Of a stretch of 64,000 nucleotides of DNA, positions 25,496 to 34,758 are shown piece after piece; position 1 is the first letter of the stretch, and every line of letters starts with the position of its first letter. The notes beneath the pieces are model-generated. The model had not been told where the DNA came from. It saw only the letters and a program-made list of their open reading frames with translations, and searched no databases. The translations under genes were made by a program, and so were the position numbers. Origin of the DNA: Spirochaetia bacterium (GTDB lineage Bacteria > Spirochaetota > Leptospiria > Turneriellales > JAOUOS01); contig JAOUOT010000006.1 of NCBI GenBank assembly GCA_029880265.1, forward strand, positions 62,001 to 126,000, written 5' to 3'.

Positions 25496-27346
25496 ATGAC
25501 CGACCATACAGAAGAACAATTAGCATTGATGAAAAATTCAGCCCCCGAAAATCATGTTTCTCTTCGGGGGTTTTCAATATACGCCAAATTTCTGGGCATC
25601 TTTGCGGTAACCGCTTTCGTTGTAACAGGTGCCTATCTTTTAATAGGAATTCAATTTAATAATTTACAGTATAAACGCGAGGCCTCCGCGGTTTCAAAGC
25701 AGGTAACTTCTTTTATTCACTGGGTTTCTGAAAACGAGTATATTTATGTTAAAGATTCGAAAAGCGCTCATCATAAGAATGTTTCTTCAAAAGATTTTAA
25801 GAAGAGCGATGAAATCTTTAAATTATACGCCAAAGACATGTCTCAGTCGTCAAAAGAACTGGCGAATATTTATTTATCTGTCTCGCACGGAACAAAATTC
25901 AGACTTTCTTCTGACAGGTACTTTAATGCCGAAAACAAACCCGACACATTTGAAAAAGAAGCCATTGAGTTCTTTAAAACTCAAAAAGATAAACCCGATG
26001 ATGACTTGTATTATGAAAAGCAAACCGAAAAAACCTACAAATACGCCAAACCTTTATACATTATCGAGAGCTGCCTAGATTGTCACGGCAGTTTTGAGAA
26101 GGTTCCCTCTGATATACAAAAAAAATATAAAAACAAAAAAGCCTTTGACTATAAAGTAGGCGATCTTCGGGGCATTGTCACTGTAGATATTCCCCGAAGA
26201 GATTATCTTGAATTATTAAAAACATTTTTCTCAGACGTGTTTCTTGCCTCAATTCTGCTTTTTTCTGTAACCCTGATAAACTTTATCTGGTTTAGAAAAA
26301 TTATTTCAAAACCTCTTCGAAAACTGACAGAATATGCCGACGAACTATCAAGACGAAACCTGAAGGCCGAGGTTAACATTCAATCAAACGACGAACTGGG
26401 TCTTCTGGCAGATACCATGCAGTTTATGGCAGACGACATCGGAATGCACATTAAGTCGATTGAAGACTCTAAACAAAAAATCGAAAACTACGCTTTAAAC
26501 TTAGAAGGCATGAACAAAACCTTCAGTCAGTTTGTTCCCCAGGAATTTTTAAGCTATCTGGGTCATAAAGATATTACAAAAATAGAATTAGGCGATCAGG
26601 TACAAAAAGAAATGTCTATATTATTTTCAGATATCCGCGATTTTACCAAACTTTCAGAGTCAATGACCCCCGAAGAAAACTTTAATTTTTTAAACCATTA
26701 CCTGAACGATTTGGGCCCTATCATAAACGATAACGGAGGATTTATCGATAAATATATCGGCGACGCCATTATGGCGCTTTTTCCTTTAAAGCCCGAAGAC
26801 GCCGTTAAATCTGCCGTCGAAATACAAATTCAATTGTCAAATTTTAACGAAATAAGAAAATCAAATGGCTTAAGCGAAGTAAATACGGGCATCGGAATTC
26901 ATTTTGGCTCATTAATGTTAGGCACCATAGGTTACCAGCATCATATGCAAACGACGGTTATTTCTGACGCCGTTAATCTGGCTTCTCGTATTGAAGGGCT
27001 TACCAAATTTTTTCAAGCAAAAATACTCGTCAGCGAATTTCTGCTTGAAAACATACCCGATAAAAGTTTATTTAAAAGCCGTTTTCTGGGAAAATTTCAT
27101 CTAAAAGGAAAAGCCGACCAGGTTCCGGTTTATGAAATATATGACGCCGACCCTGCCGAAGTTATCGAACTTAAAGACAAAACCCTTAAAGATTTTGAAT
27201 ATGCCGTTTACGTATATCGAAACAAAAACTTTAAAAAGGCCCACGAATTATTTTTAAAAGTCGCCGAGATAAATCCGCATGATTTGCAGACAAAAGTTTA
27301 TATCGAGCAAACAGAAAAACATATCGAAATTGAAAATATTCTATAA
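25496..27346 (+). CDS. Class III adenylate/guanylate cyclase with haem-binding (CxxCH) periplasmic sensor and HAMP
   Basis: 616 residues. TM1 (~30-52), a periplasmic ~185-residue domain of the Tll0287/DUF3365 type, TM2 (~243-262), HAMP (~265-320) and a cyclase domain (~370-540). The sensor carries ESCLDCHG: C193, C196 and H197 form a c-type haem attachment site. The cyclase domain has both metal aspartates (FSDIRDF and YIGDAIMALF) and the TTVISDAVNLASR segment. A single TPR-like repeat ends the protein. It should make cAMP or cGMP in response to redox state or a haem ligand such as NO. No cytochrome maturation genes are in the window. Confidence 0.92.
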   Translation: MTDHTEEQLALMKNSAPENHVSLRGFSIYAKFLGIFAVTAFVVTGAYLLIGIQFNNLQYKREASAVSKQVTSFIHWVSENEYIYVKDSKSAHHKNVSSKDFKKSDEIFKLYAKDMSQSSKELANIYLSVSHGTKFRLSSDRYFNAENKPDTFEKEAIEFFKTQKDKPDDDLYYEKQTEKTYKYAKPLYIIESCLDCHGSFEKVPSDIQKKYKNKKAFDYKVGDLRGIVTVDIPRRDYLELLKTFFSDVFLASILLFSVTLINFIWFRKIISKPLRKLTEYADELSRRNLKAEVNIQSNDELGLLADTMQFMADDIGMHIKSIEDSKQKIENYALNLEGMNKTFSQFVPQEFLSYLGHKDITKIELGDQVQKEMSILFSDIRDFTKLSESMTPEENFNFLNHYLNDLGPIINDNGGFIDKYIGDAIMALFPLKPEDAVKSAVEIQIQLSNFNEIRKSNGLSEVNTGIGIHFGSLMLGTIGYQHHMQTTVISDAVNLASRIEGLTKFFQAKILVSEFLLENIPDKSLFKSRFLGKFHLKGKADQVPVYEIYDADPAEVIELKDKTLKDFEYAVYVYRNKNFKKAHELFLKVAEINPHDLQTKVYIEQTEKHIEIENIL

Positions 27347-27350
27347 AAAA

Positions 27351-28202
27351 TTATTCTAAAATTACGTTATCAATCAATCTGACGTTTTCAATATATACTG
27401 CGACGGCTATAACGGCCCGGTGAAATGTTTCTTCTTCGTTAAATTCTTGCAGTATCTCAGAATTATAAACCGACGCATATTCAATTTCAAGGTTTTTCAT
27501 CTTTTCAAATAATATTGTTTTAATTTCGCCCGCGGTAGTATTTTTATTGTTTTCCCATACTTCTTTGGCCAAAAATAAAGCTTTTGAAATCTGCAGAGCC
27601 TTTTCGATGCCCTCTTTAGAAAGTCTCGCGTTTCTGCTGCTTAGCGCCAAGCCGTTTTCTTCGCGCATTAAATCTGCCGCTATAATATCTATATCAAAAG
27701 CCAGCTCTTCGGTCATTTTTTTTATGAGAAGGTACTGCTGGTAATCTTTTAGCCCAAAAACGGCGGAATGCGGCCTTACATACTGAAAAAGGTTGTGCAC
27801 AATATACAAAACCCCCTGAAAGTGTCCCGGTCTGTTTTTGCCGCACATGACGTTTGTATAAGAGGGATAATCAATAATAATTTCAGGATTCCCCGAACCG
27901 TAAATCTCGTCTTTAGAAGGAGCAAACAATATATCGACTTTTAGATCAGACAAAAGAGCTTTATCGTTTTGAAGATCTATCGGGTAGGCCTCAAAGTCTT
28001 TTTTATCGTTAAACTGAATAGGGTTTACAAAAATCGAGACGACGACTATGTCGGCAGTTTCTTTCGCTTTTTGAATCAATGACAAGTGGCCCCTGTGCAA
28101 AAAACCCATAGTGGGAACAAAGCCGATTTTTTTACGCGGATGTTTTTCTTGAAAATCGTTTCGCCATTTTTTAATTTCTTCGATTGTCGTTATTGTAAGC
28201 AT
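27351..28202 (-). CDS. panC: Pantothenate synthetase
   Basis: 283 residues, the normal length. It joins pantoate and beta-alanine using ATP in coenzyme A biosynthesis. The family's nucleotide-binding HxGH is in VPTMGFLHRGHLSLI. KDYQQYLLIKKM and LALSSRNARLS, with the substrate-binding SSRN, are also conserved. It lies two bases after polA on the same strand, so they form an operon. No panB or panD is nearby. It is convergent with the haem-cyclase gene, four bases apart, with no room for a terminator. Confidence 0.97.
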   Translation of the reverse strand: MLTITTIEEIKKWRNDFQEKHPRKKIGFVPTMGFLHRGHLSLIQKAKETADIVVVSIFVNPIQFNDKKDFEAYPIDLQNDKALLSDLKVDILFAPSKDEIYGSGNPEIIIDYPSYTNVMCGKNRPGHFQGVLYIVHNLFQYVRPHSAVFGLKDYQQYLLIKKMTEELAFDIDIIAADLMREENGLALSSRNARLSKEGIEKALQISKALFLAKEVWENNKNTTAGEIKTILFEKMKNLEIEYASVYNSEILQEFNEEETFHRAVIAVAVYIENVRLIDNVILE

Positions 28203-28204
28203 TC

Positions 28205-31051
28205 TTATTTTGATTCTTCCCAGTTTTTACCGAAGCCGCCGTTTACCTTTAATGGAACTTTTAACTTTACGACATTTTCCATTTTATTTTTTATCATTTC
28301 AAAAGCCTCTTCTTTTTCTTCTTCAGGAATCTCAAATAAAAGTTCGTCGTGAATCTGAAGAAGCATTTTTGTTTTCATCTTTTTTTCAGAAATTTCTTTT
28401 TGAATGTTTATCATGGCCAGTTTTATGATATCGGCCGCCGTCGACTGAATGGGATTGTTCACCGCAAGTCTTTCTGCCGCCTCTCTGGCAAAGCGGTTTT
28501 TATTTTCAAGTTCGGCTATGCGTCTTTTTCTGCCGAAGTAGTTTTCGCTATAACCCTTTTCTTTTGTTTCTTCAATGACGCTTGTCATGAATTTTTTTAT
28601 TGAGGGGTAGGCCTCAAAATAAAGTTCAATGAGATTTCTGGCTTCTTCTCTTTCAATGCCCATGCTTTTGCTTAATCCGAATTCGGTTACGCCGTATACG
28701 ATTGAAAAGTTTAATATCTTTGCCTTGCCGCGGTATTTTTTAAAATCAGACGCGCCTTTCATCATTTCAAGAATGCCGTTATCAATGTCTCCGTAGTAAA
28801 TCTGATTGCTTGAACCCTCAATCCACCTGCCTGATTTCTCATCAAATTTATTTCGAAACAAAAGATAAGCCGCCTGATCATGAATATCCATATCTTCGTT
28901 ATAGGCCCTTACCAGATTTTCGTCATTGCTGTAATGGGCCAGAACCCGCAGCTCTATCTGGCTGTAATCGAAAGACAAGAATTCATATTTTTCGGCGGGA
29001 ACAAAACTTTTTCGAATCGCTCTGCCGTCTTCTTCTTTAACGGGTATGTTCTGCAAATTAGGATCAGACGAAGCCAGCCTGCCCGTCGCCGTGATTGTCT
29101 GCGAAAACGAAGTATGCACCCTGTTCGTCTTAGAGTTTACATACTTTGGCAGAGCCGAAACATATGTCGACAACAGTTTTGTTACGCCCCGATAATCGAG
29201 AAGAACTTCTATAATCGGATGTTCCCCTTTTAATAGATCAAGGGTCTGCGCGCTTGTTGAAAGCTGACCTTTCTGGGTCTTCTTTTTCGATTGAATTTCA
29301 AGTTTATCAAATAAAATTCTTTGAAGCTCTTTTGTCGATTGAATATTAAACTCTTCGTCGGCCAATTCGTGAATTTTCTCTTCTAAAGCTTTGGCTTTTT
29401 TTTCATAATCGCTCTCAAGAGATTTTAAGTATTTCAAATCTATTAAAACGCCGTTTTGTTCCATCGTTTTTAAAACTTCTATAAGCGGCCCGTCAATTTC
29501 GTTATAAAGCTTTATAAGATTTTCTTTTTCAAGGTTTTCAAATATTTGCTCTTTAACCCGAAGCGCGACCTCGGCGTCTTCGGCGGCATAATGAGCCAGC
29601 TCTTCTAAAGGCAGACTTACAAGGGCTTTTTGTTTTTTACCCGTGCCCGTCATGTCTTTATATTTTATAGTTTCATGCCCGAGATAATTAAACGATAAAT
29701 CGTCAAGACCGTGCATTCTTACCCCCGGGTTTAATAAATAAGAGCCGACCATGGTGTCAAAAAATACATTTTGAAGATTAACGCCGTGATTTTCGAGAAC
29801 AATCCAGTCATATTTTATATTCTGACCTATTTTCTTTGATTTTTTATTTTCAAAAACAGGTTTAACCATAGAAAGAGCTTTTTGAGAATCGAATATATTT
29901 TGATAGTCAAAATGCCTTTCGCCTTCTTCGTCAAAGACAACCGGTACATACGCGCTTACATAGTTATCTTTCTCTTTTACAGAAAAAGAAACTCCAACCA
30001 GTTTCGCCTCTACAGGCGATATCGAATTGGTTTCGGTATCAATGGATATCTCGCCTGCCCCCATAAATTTTTCTCTTATGGTTTCCCATTCTTTTTCGTT
30101 TCGAATAAGTATATAATTTTCGGCTATTTTTTCTTTTGAGAGCCGCGGCTTGCCGTCTTGTGAATTTTCAAATAATTGGGCCCATTCGTTATATAAAATA
30201 TTGTGGCCCTTTTCGCGAAAAATAGGAATTTTTTCGATAATCTCTTTTTTATTCAGCCAAAGCAGAGAATCTAATGAAGGCAAGTCTTTAATATCTTTTT
30301 TTAACGTGACCAACTTCTTTGAGAAATAAGCGTTTTCTTTTCCCGTTTCGAGTTTTTCTCTTTGCGAAGCCGAGCTTATTTTATCGAGGTTCAGGTAAAT
30401 TCCGTCAAGGCTGTCAAATTCTTGTATAAGCTTTGAAGCTGTTTTTTCGCCTATGCCTTTTACGCCGGGTATATTGTCGGATGTATCTCCGGTAAGGGCC
30501 ATATAGTCGGGTATTCTTTCTCTTTTTACGCCCACATTTTCATAAACATAATCGGCATCGATTTCAATAAACTCGCTGACGCCCTTCTTGGCCCTGAGCA
30601 TTTTTACGTTTGAATAAAGCATGTTAAAAAGGTCTTTATCAGACGATAGAATATAAATTTGAATATCGCTTTCTTTTTCTCTTTCAATGATAGAAGCGAT
30701 GGCGTCGTCGGCCTCTTCTTTTTCTGGAACAAAAAACGGCAAATTCATATTTTTTACGATATCTTTTATTTCTTCAAGCTGTACCCTTAGAGAATCGGGC
30801 GTTTCTTTTCTGTTTGCCTTGTATTCAGAAAACATCTCATGGCGAAACGTGGGCCTTGGCGGGTCAAAAAATATGATAAAATAATCGGGTCTTTTATCAG
30901 AAAGTATTTTAACCAGCATTCTGAAAAAACCGAATATCGTTTCGGTGGGCATGCCCGAGGCGTCTGTCATATTCTGGTTTATGAGCGCGTAATGGGCCCT
31001 GTAAGCCATCGCGTGCCCGTCAACAAGTAATAATTTTTTCATATCTGCCAT
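28205..31051 (-). CDS. polA: DNA polymerase I
   Basis: 948 residues with three domains: 5'-3' exonuclease (~1-290), 3'-5' proofreading exonuclease (~320-510) and polymerase (~560-948). Proofreading residues look intact: SIDTETNS (DxE), IGQNIKYD, and YAAEDAEVA. Polymerase motifs are DYSQIELRVLAHYS (A), KILNFSIVYG (B) and QIHDELLFEI (C). Between DIH and motif B there are 55 residues where E. coli has 25, so about 30 extra residues (including NQIYYGDIDNG) sit near the fingers. It repairs gaps and removes RNA primers. The start could also be three codons downstream. Confidence 0.97.
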   Translation of the reverse strand: MADMKKLLLVDGHAMAYRAHYALINQNMTDASGMPTETIFGFFRMLVKILSDKRPDYFIIFFDPPRPTFRHEMFSEYKANRKETPDSLRVQLEEIKDIVKNMNLPFFVPEKEEADDAIASIIEREKESDIQIYILSSDKDLFNMLYSNVKMLRAKKGVSEFIEIDADYVYENVGVKRERIPDYMALTGDTSDNIPGVKGIGEKTASKLIQEFDSLDGIYLNLDKISSASQREKLETGKENAYFSKKLVTLKKDIKDLPSLDSLLWLNKKEIIEKIPIFREKGHNILYNEWAQLFENSQDGKPRLSKEKIAENYILIRNEKEWETIREKFMGAGEISIDTETNSISPVEAKLVGVSFSVKEKDNYVSAYVPVVFDEEGERHFDYQNIFDSQKALSMVKPVFENKKSKKIGQNIKYDWIVLENHGVNLQNVFFDTMVGSYLLNPGVRMHGLDDLSFNYLGHETIKYKDMTGTGKKQKALVSLPLEELAHYAAEDAEVALRVKEQIFENLEKENLIKLYNEIDGPLIEVLKTMEQNGVLIDLKYLKSLESDYEKKAKALEEKIHELADEEFNIQSTKELQRILFDKLEIQSKKKTQKGQLSTSAQTLDLLKGEHPIIEVLLDYRGVTKLLSTYVSALPKYVNSKTNRVHTSFSQTITATGRLASSDPNLQNIPVKEEDGRAIRKSFVPAEKYEFLSFDYSQIELRVLAHYSNDENLVRAYNEDMDIHDQAAYLLFRNKFDEKSGRWIEGSSNQIYYGDIDNGILEMMKGASDFKKYRGKAKILNFSIVYGVTEFGLSKSMGIEREEARNLIELYFEAYPSIKKFMTSVIEETKEKGYSENYFGRKRRIAELENKNRFAREAAERLAVNNPIQSTAADIIKLAMINIQKEISEKKMKTKMLLQIHDELLFEIPEEEKEEAFEMIKNKMENVVKLKVPLKVNGGFGKNWEESK

Positions 31052-31091
31052 CTTATTATTTTAATGAATTTACCTGAATTTACCTAAGGGA

Positions 31092-31298
31092 TTATTCGCA
31101 TTCGGCCAGTAACGCGTTTTTTCTCGGGCCGTCTTTCATCGTTTTTGCTTTCTCGCAATCTTCGCGTTTCTTTTTTTCATAATTCTGGTTTGCTTCAAGG
31201 CCCTTAGAATATTCTAACTCGTCTTTCTCAAAGTTCATGCACGTTGATCTTATAAAAGCTATTAATAAAAAAAAGCATAATATTATTTTATGTTTCAT
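31092..31298 (-). CDS. Small exported protein, possible lipoprotein
   Basis: 68 residues from the ATG at 31298, which has AAGG nine bases before it. The N-terminus is a signal peptide (MKHKIILCFFLLIAFIRSTC), and the Cys at its end could be lipidated under the relaxed spirochaetal lipobox. The mature part is highly charged, with LEANQNYEKKKREDCEKAK and two more Cys, including one near the end. I do not recognise the family. It is separated from polA by 40 bases on the same strand. Confidence 0.65.
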   Translation of the reverse strand: MKHKIILCFFLLIAFIRSTCMNFEKDELEYSKGLEANQNYEKKKREDCEKAKTMKDGPRKNALLAECE

Positions 31299-31655
31299 GA
31301 AAAAAACCTTATGAGCGTAATTTAGATTACACGCTACTCTTGATAATAATTGCGTATTGTCAATCGCAAATAAGGACAATTTCTTTTCCTGTTTTCGCTT
31401 GTATCGAGCCCGGTCGAGATATGGCTTCGTTATGTAAATTTAGCGTTTTATATTATAAGGAAACCAGGAATACATGAAAATTATTTATCAAATTAAAAGA
31501 CCTCTTTAGAGTTATCATAATTAAAATTCTCACTGTTAAAGCAGAGAAGCAATGACTTGTTTTAGCAAGAGAATACTATTCAATACAAATTCATAAATAT
31601 TTCTATGTGACCTCTGTGGCCCTTTCAATATCTCGCATATAAACTCAATAACGTT
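31299..31655. other. Intergenic region
   Basis: 357 bases with no supported gene. A 12-codon frame on the plus strand (31474-31509) has a very good ribosome binding site (AAGGAAACCAGGAATAC before the ATG) but stops at once, so it may be the start of a lost gene or a leader peptide. GTGACCTCTGTGGCC near 31605 resembles the end of the dispersed repeat. Confidence 0.45.
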
Positions 31656-32228
31656 CTACTTACAAACTTTATAGAAATTCTCTATTAAACGCATTCCCTG
31701 TTCGGTTAAAAACGACTCGGGATGAAACTGCACTCCCCATGTAAGCCGATGTTCCTTAACGGCAAGCCCCATAATATAACCGTCTTCGCTTTCTGCCGTA
31801 ATTTCAAGGGTATCGGGCAGACTCTCTTTTTCGACTATGAGCGAATGATATCTTGTAGCCGTAAAAGGGTTAGGCAGCCCCTCAAATACGCCTTTTTCAT
31901 TATGTTTTATTTGACTAGTTTTGCCGTGCATGATATGTTCGGCGCGTATAATTTTGCCGCCAAAGCATTCGCCTATAGCCTGATGACCAAGACATACGCC
32001 CAATACGGGAATTTTACCCGAAAATTCAAATATCAATTCTTTTGAAATACCGGCTTCTGAAGGCGTTTTAGGGCCGGGCGAGATTAAAATTCCTTTGGGT
32101 TTTAAATTTTTTATTTCGTGAACCGTTATTTGATCGTTTCGCGCCACAACAATATCTTTATCAATTTCGCCCAGATACTGAACAAGATTGTATGTAAACG
32201 AATCGTAATTATCAAGCACAAATATCAT
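31656..32228 (-). CDS. trpG: Anthranilate synthase component II (glutamine amidotransferase)
   Basis: 190 residues, a class I glutamine amidotransferase. The catalytic Cys is in [10 protein letters not shown], and the His and Glu are in QFHPESFLT. It supplies ammonia from glutamine to the TrpE subunit, which lies three bases upstream. Such small subunits often also serve 4-amino-4-deoxychorismate synthase (PabA), and no separate pabA is in the window, so dual use is possible. The other trp genes are not here. Confidence 0.95.
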   Translation of the reverse strand: MIFVLDNYDSFTYNLVQYLGEIDKDIVVARNDQITVHEIKNLKPKGILISPGPKTPSEAGISKELIFEFSGKIPVLGVCLGHQAIGECFGGKIIRAEHIMHGKTSQIKHNEKGVFEGLPNPFTATRYHSLIVEKESLPDTLEITAESEDGYIMGLAVKEHRLTWGVQFHPESFLTEQGMRLIENFYKVCK

Positions 32229-32231
32229 TTT

Positions 32232-33743
32232 TTATTTTCTCTTATCGTTCATTAATTTATCTACCGCGGCAAAAATGGCTCCCGCTTTTTTATTGATTTC
32301 TTCGTCTTCTTTTTCGGGAACCGAGTCATATACAATGCCGGCGCCCGCCTGTGCGTATAATACATTGTTTTTAACCCACATTGTTCTAAGCGCGATAGCC
32401 GTATCCATATTTCCGTCAAAGCTGAAATATCCTATACATCCGGCGTAAATGCCCCTGTTTTCTTTCTCAAGCTCTTCTATAATCTGCATGGCCCTTACCT
32501 TTGGCGCCCCCGATACCGTGCCGGCGGGAAAGGCGGCCCAAAGCGCGTCAAACGAGTTTTTTTCTTCGGATATTTTTCCGCTGACGTTTGAAACAATGTG
32601 CATTACGTGCGAATACTTTTCAATCACCATTATATCTGATATTTTAACGGTTCCAAACTCGGCAATTCTGCCTACGTCGTTTCTGCCTAAGTCTACAAGC
32701 ATGACATGTTCGGCCCTTTCTTTTTCGTCAGAAAGAAGTTTTTTACCGAGCGTTTCGTCTTCTTCTTTAGATTTGCCCCGCTGTATCGTACCGGCGATTG
32801 GCCTTACGGTAACTTTATTGTCTTCTTTTTTCACCAGAATCTCGGGAGAGCTTCCTATGATAGAAGATTCGGGAAAGTTTAAGTAAAACATATAAGGCGA
32901 CGGGTTCGTCGCTCTTAAACTGCGATACAGCCAAAAGGGATGTTTTGTATAGTTCAAACGGAATCTTTTTGACAGCACCACTTGAAAGATATCCCCCGCT
33001 CTAATATATTCTTTGGCCGTTTCAACCATTTTCATGTATTCTTCTTTCGACGTATTTGGCCGCCAGTCTTGCGGTATTTCATTTTCATTGAATTTATTTT
33101 CTTCAAACTCTTCAATGCCCTTATAATCTTTTATATTTTTTCTTATTTCAGATATTTTTTCAACAGCGTTTTCGTATTCTTTTTTAACGTCAGATTGCTT
33201 GCTTAGAAAAACATTGCAGACAATATTTGCCAAACCCATGGCGTGATCAAAACAAATTAAAACCGAAGGATAACAAAATACGGCGTCTTGAGAATCTATT
33301 TTCTTTTTGTTATTTTCATCAACAATATTTTCATAGTATTTTACCGAATCATAAGAGAAAAACCCCACCGCCCCGCCGTAAAAACCCGAAAGACGCGAAT
33401 CTTGATATGGTTTGTAAGATAAAAAATTCTCTTCAAGCGCCCTTATGGGGTCTTTTGCGGTAACTTTTGTTTTTTCTGCGTCTGATAAGCTTTCAAAGGT
33501 AAAGCTGTTTTCTTTACCTTTTAGAACCGCATATGATTCAATTCCTAAAATGCTGTAGCGACCGAGCGATTCGCCGCCGACTACCGATTCTAATAAAAAA
33601 GAATATTTATTTTGATGGGCCCTTAATTTTAAATATATACTTACAGGCGTATCAAGATCGGTTGATATTGTCGAAAAAACCGGTATGACATCCGCATTTT
33701 CAGAGATTTTCTTAAACTCATCGAAACTTAAAGAAACGGTCAT
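32232..33743 (-). CDS. trpE: Anthranilate synthase component I
   Basis: 503 residues. Chorismate-binding domain motifs are complete: PIAGTIQRGKSKEEDE, EHVMLVDLGRNDVGRI, IEKYSHVMHIVSNVSG and the FPAGTVSGAPKVRAM loop. The PIAGT motif and the YSHVMHIVS segment favour TrpE over PabB. The N-terminal region has LLESVVGGESLGRYSILG, close to the tryptophan-feedback site of the family (usually LLES). It makes anthranilate from chorismate with ammonia from TrpG. I did not find a leader peptide with Trp codons upstream. Confidence 0.95.
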   Translation of the reverse strand: MTVSLSFDEFKKISENADVIPVFSTISTDLDTPVSIYLKLRAHQNKYSFLLESVVGGESLGRYSILGIESYAVLKGKENSFTFESLSDAEKTKVTAKDPIRALEENFLSYKPYQDSRLSGFYGGAVGFFSYDSVKYYENIVDENNKKKIDSQDAVFCYPSVLICFDHAMGLANIVCNVFLSKQSDVKKEYENAVEKISEIRKNIKDYKGIEEFEENKFNENEIPQDWRPNTSKEEYMKMVETAKEYIRAGDIFQVVLSKRFRLNYTKHPFWLYRSLRATNPSPYMFYLNFPESSIIGSSPEILVKKEDNKVTVRPIAGTIQRGKSKEEDETLGKKLLSDEKERAEHVMLVDLGRNDVGRIAEFGTVKISDIMVIEKYSHVMHIVSNVSGKISEEKNSFDALWAAFPAGTVSGAPKVRAMQIIEELEKENRGIYAGCIGYFSFDGNMDTAIALRTMWVKNNVLYAQAGAGIVYDSVPEKEDEEINKKAGAIFAAVDKLMNDKRK

Positions 33744-33880
33744 TATAGTGAGTGCAGGCTTTTTAATTCATATTAAGTGTAAATGATTTTTCATGCAGGC
33801 AGTGAACTTAGTCAGATTAATATATTTTTATTGAAATTCTATCTCTTTTTTATATTTTAGGTTAAGTAAAGGAATTTAAT

Positions 33881-34108
33881 TTGGAAGCTATAAGAAAAAT
33901 AACAACTATTCACAACGGTTCTATAAAGTTTAAAGAACTTGAAGTCTTAAATGAACATAAAGTAGAGGTTATTGTATTATCGCTAAACGATATTAAAAAA
34001 ACCAAACTCGAAGAACAAAAAAAGAATTTCTTCAAGTTCAAAGGTCATTTAAAATCAAATTTCTCTGATACTTCTGAAAATATTGACGATCTGGTGTATG
34101 GCCAATAA
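33881..34108 (+). CDS. Antitoxin of a VapBC/PIN-type toxin-antitoxin pair
   Basis: 75 residues starting at a TTG preceded by AAAGGA at seven bases. The N-terminal half (ITTIHNGSIKFKELEVLNEHKVEVIVL) has the strand-loop-strand pattern of AbrB/DUF104-like antitoxins. The C-terminal half is a charged helix (KKTKLEEQKKNFFKFKGH) that would bind the toxin. The downstream PIN toxin gene overlaps its end by 11 bases, the usual arrangement. The antitoxin looks intact, whereas the toxin is broken. It lies divergently next to trpE. Confidence 0.75.
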   Translation: MEAIRKITTIHNGSIKFKELEVLNEHKVEVIVLSLNDIKKTKLEEQKKNFFKFKGHLKSNFSDTSENIDDLVYGQ

Positions 34109-34505
34109 TTTATTGTTCATTGACACAAGCGCTTTTTACAGCTTCTTTGATAAAAATGACAAGAATTATGAAAACATAAGCAAATCATTAAGTTCCCGTG
34201 AAGAAGCCTTTGTAACCTCTAATTACATTATTGACGAGTTAATAACTTTATTCCGCGTCAGAAAATTCGATGTTTCTCAATTTGAGCATTTTATAGAAGC
34301 AATATGGGAAGAAAAAATATGCAGCCTCATACGAGTAACGCCTGAAATAGAATCGGAAGCATGACAAATACTGAAAAAGTACAATGATGCAAACTTTAGT
34401 TTTACGAACTGTACTTCATTTGTTCTAATGAGAAAATACAGCATTAAAAAAGCCTGCTCTTTAGATAAACACTTTTCTATAGCCGTATTTGAATTAATAA
34501 ATTAA
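34098..34505 (+). pseudogene. PIN-domain (VapC-type) toxin interrupted by an in-frame TGA
   Basis: The frame from the ATG at 34098 encodes a typical PIN toxin of ~135 codons but is cut by TGA at 34362-34364. Reading through gives PEIESEA-stop-QILKKYNDANFSFTNCTSF and a normal end (SLDKHFSIAVFELIN). Relatives usually have Trp at the stop position, so TGG to TGA is the likely change. The first acid (LFIDTSAF) and a Glu (IIDELITLF) are kept, but the third catalytic Asp (usually SFTDCTSF) is Asn. Two independent lesions suggest it is dead. Confidence 0.75.
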
Positions 34506-34560
34506 AAAAATCATTAGTAAGCGTCGCCAAAACTAAAACTCTGCGAAAAGTCACCCCCCA

Positions 34561-34588
34561 CGCGGCGCCTCAAACCGCGCCGCGTTTT
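34561..34588 (+). terminator. GC-rich hairpin with short T run after the toxin-antitoxin pair
   Basis: CGCGGCGC (34561-34568), an 8-base loop, GCGCCGCG (34577-34584), then TTTT. A perfect 8-bp GC stem is conspicuous in this AT-rich DNA. It lies 56 bases downstream of the PIN frame and is a probable intrinsic terminator. Confidence 0.65.
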
Positions 34589-34609
34589 AGAAAGCCTTAG
34601 CAGTGCTGC

Positions 34610-34702
34610 CTCGTGTCATTACCTTATCTTGAAACAAATTCTTTTTTTATCTCTGTGCACTCTGCCTGCGGTGAGCAATGTCGAACCGTGAACTCTGTGG
34701 CT
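34610..34702 (+). repeat. Dispersed intergenic repeat, composite copy 2
   Basis: This ~93-base unit contains both parts seen separately at 23046-23090 (left) and 22970-23028 (right), joined through the shared T-run/ATCTCTGT segment. It ends in CTCTGTGGC. It lies between the terminator above and the start of the EEP hydrolase gene, about 57 bases upstream of that gene. Confidence 0.8.
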
Positions 34703-34758
34703 AACAGAAAAAAATCTATTGAAACCTTGATTCATAATTTTATATTGATTTTTAAAAA

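Noticed and set aside
32232-33743. PabB instead of TrpE
   Set aside because: The PIAGT and YSHVMHIVS motifs and the N-terminal LLES segment favour TrpE.
34098-34505. TGA read as tryptophan or selenocysteine in the PIN gene
   Set aside because: Other genes use TGG for Trp normally, the expected residue is Trp rather than Cys, and a second active-site lesion points to a pseudogene.
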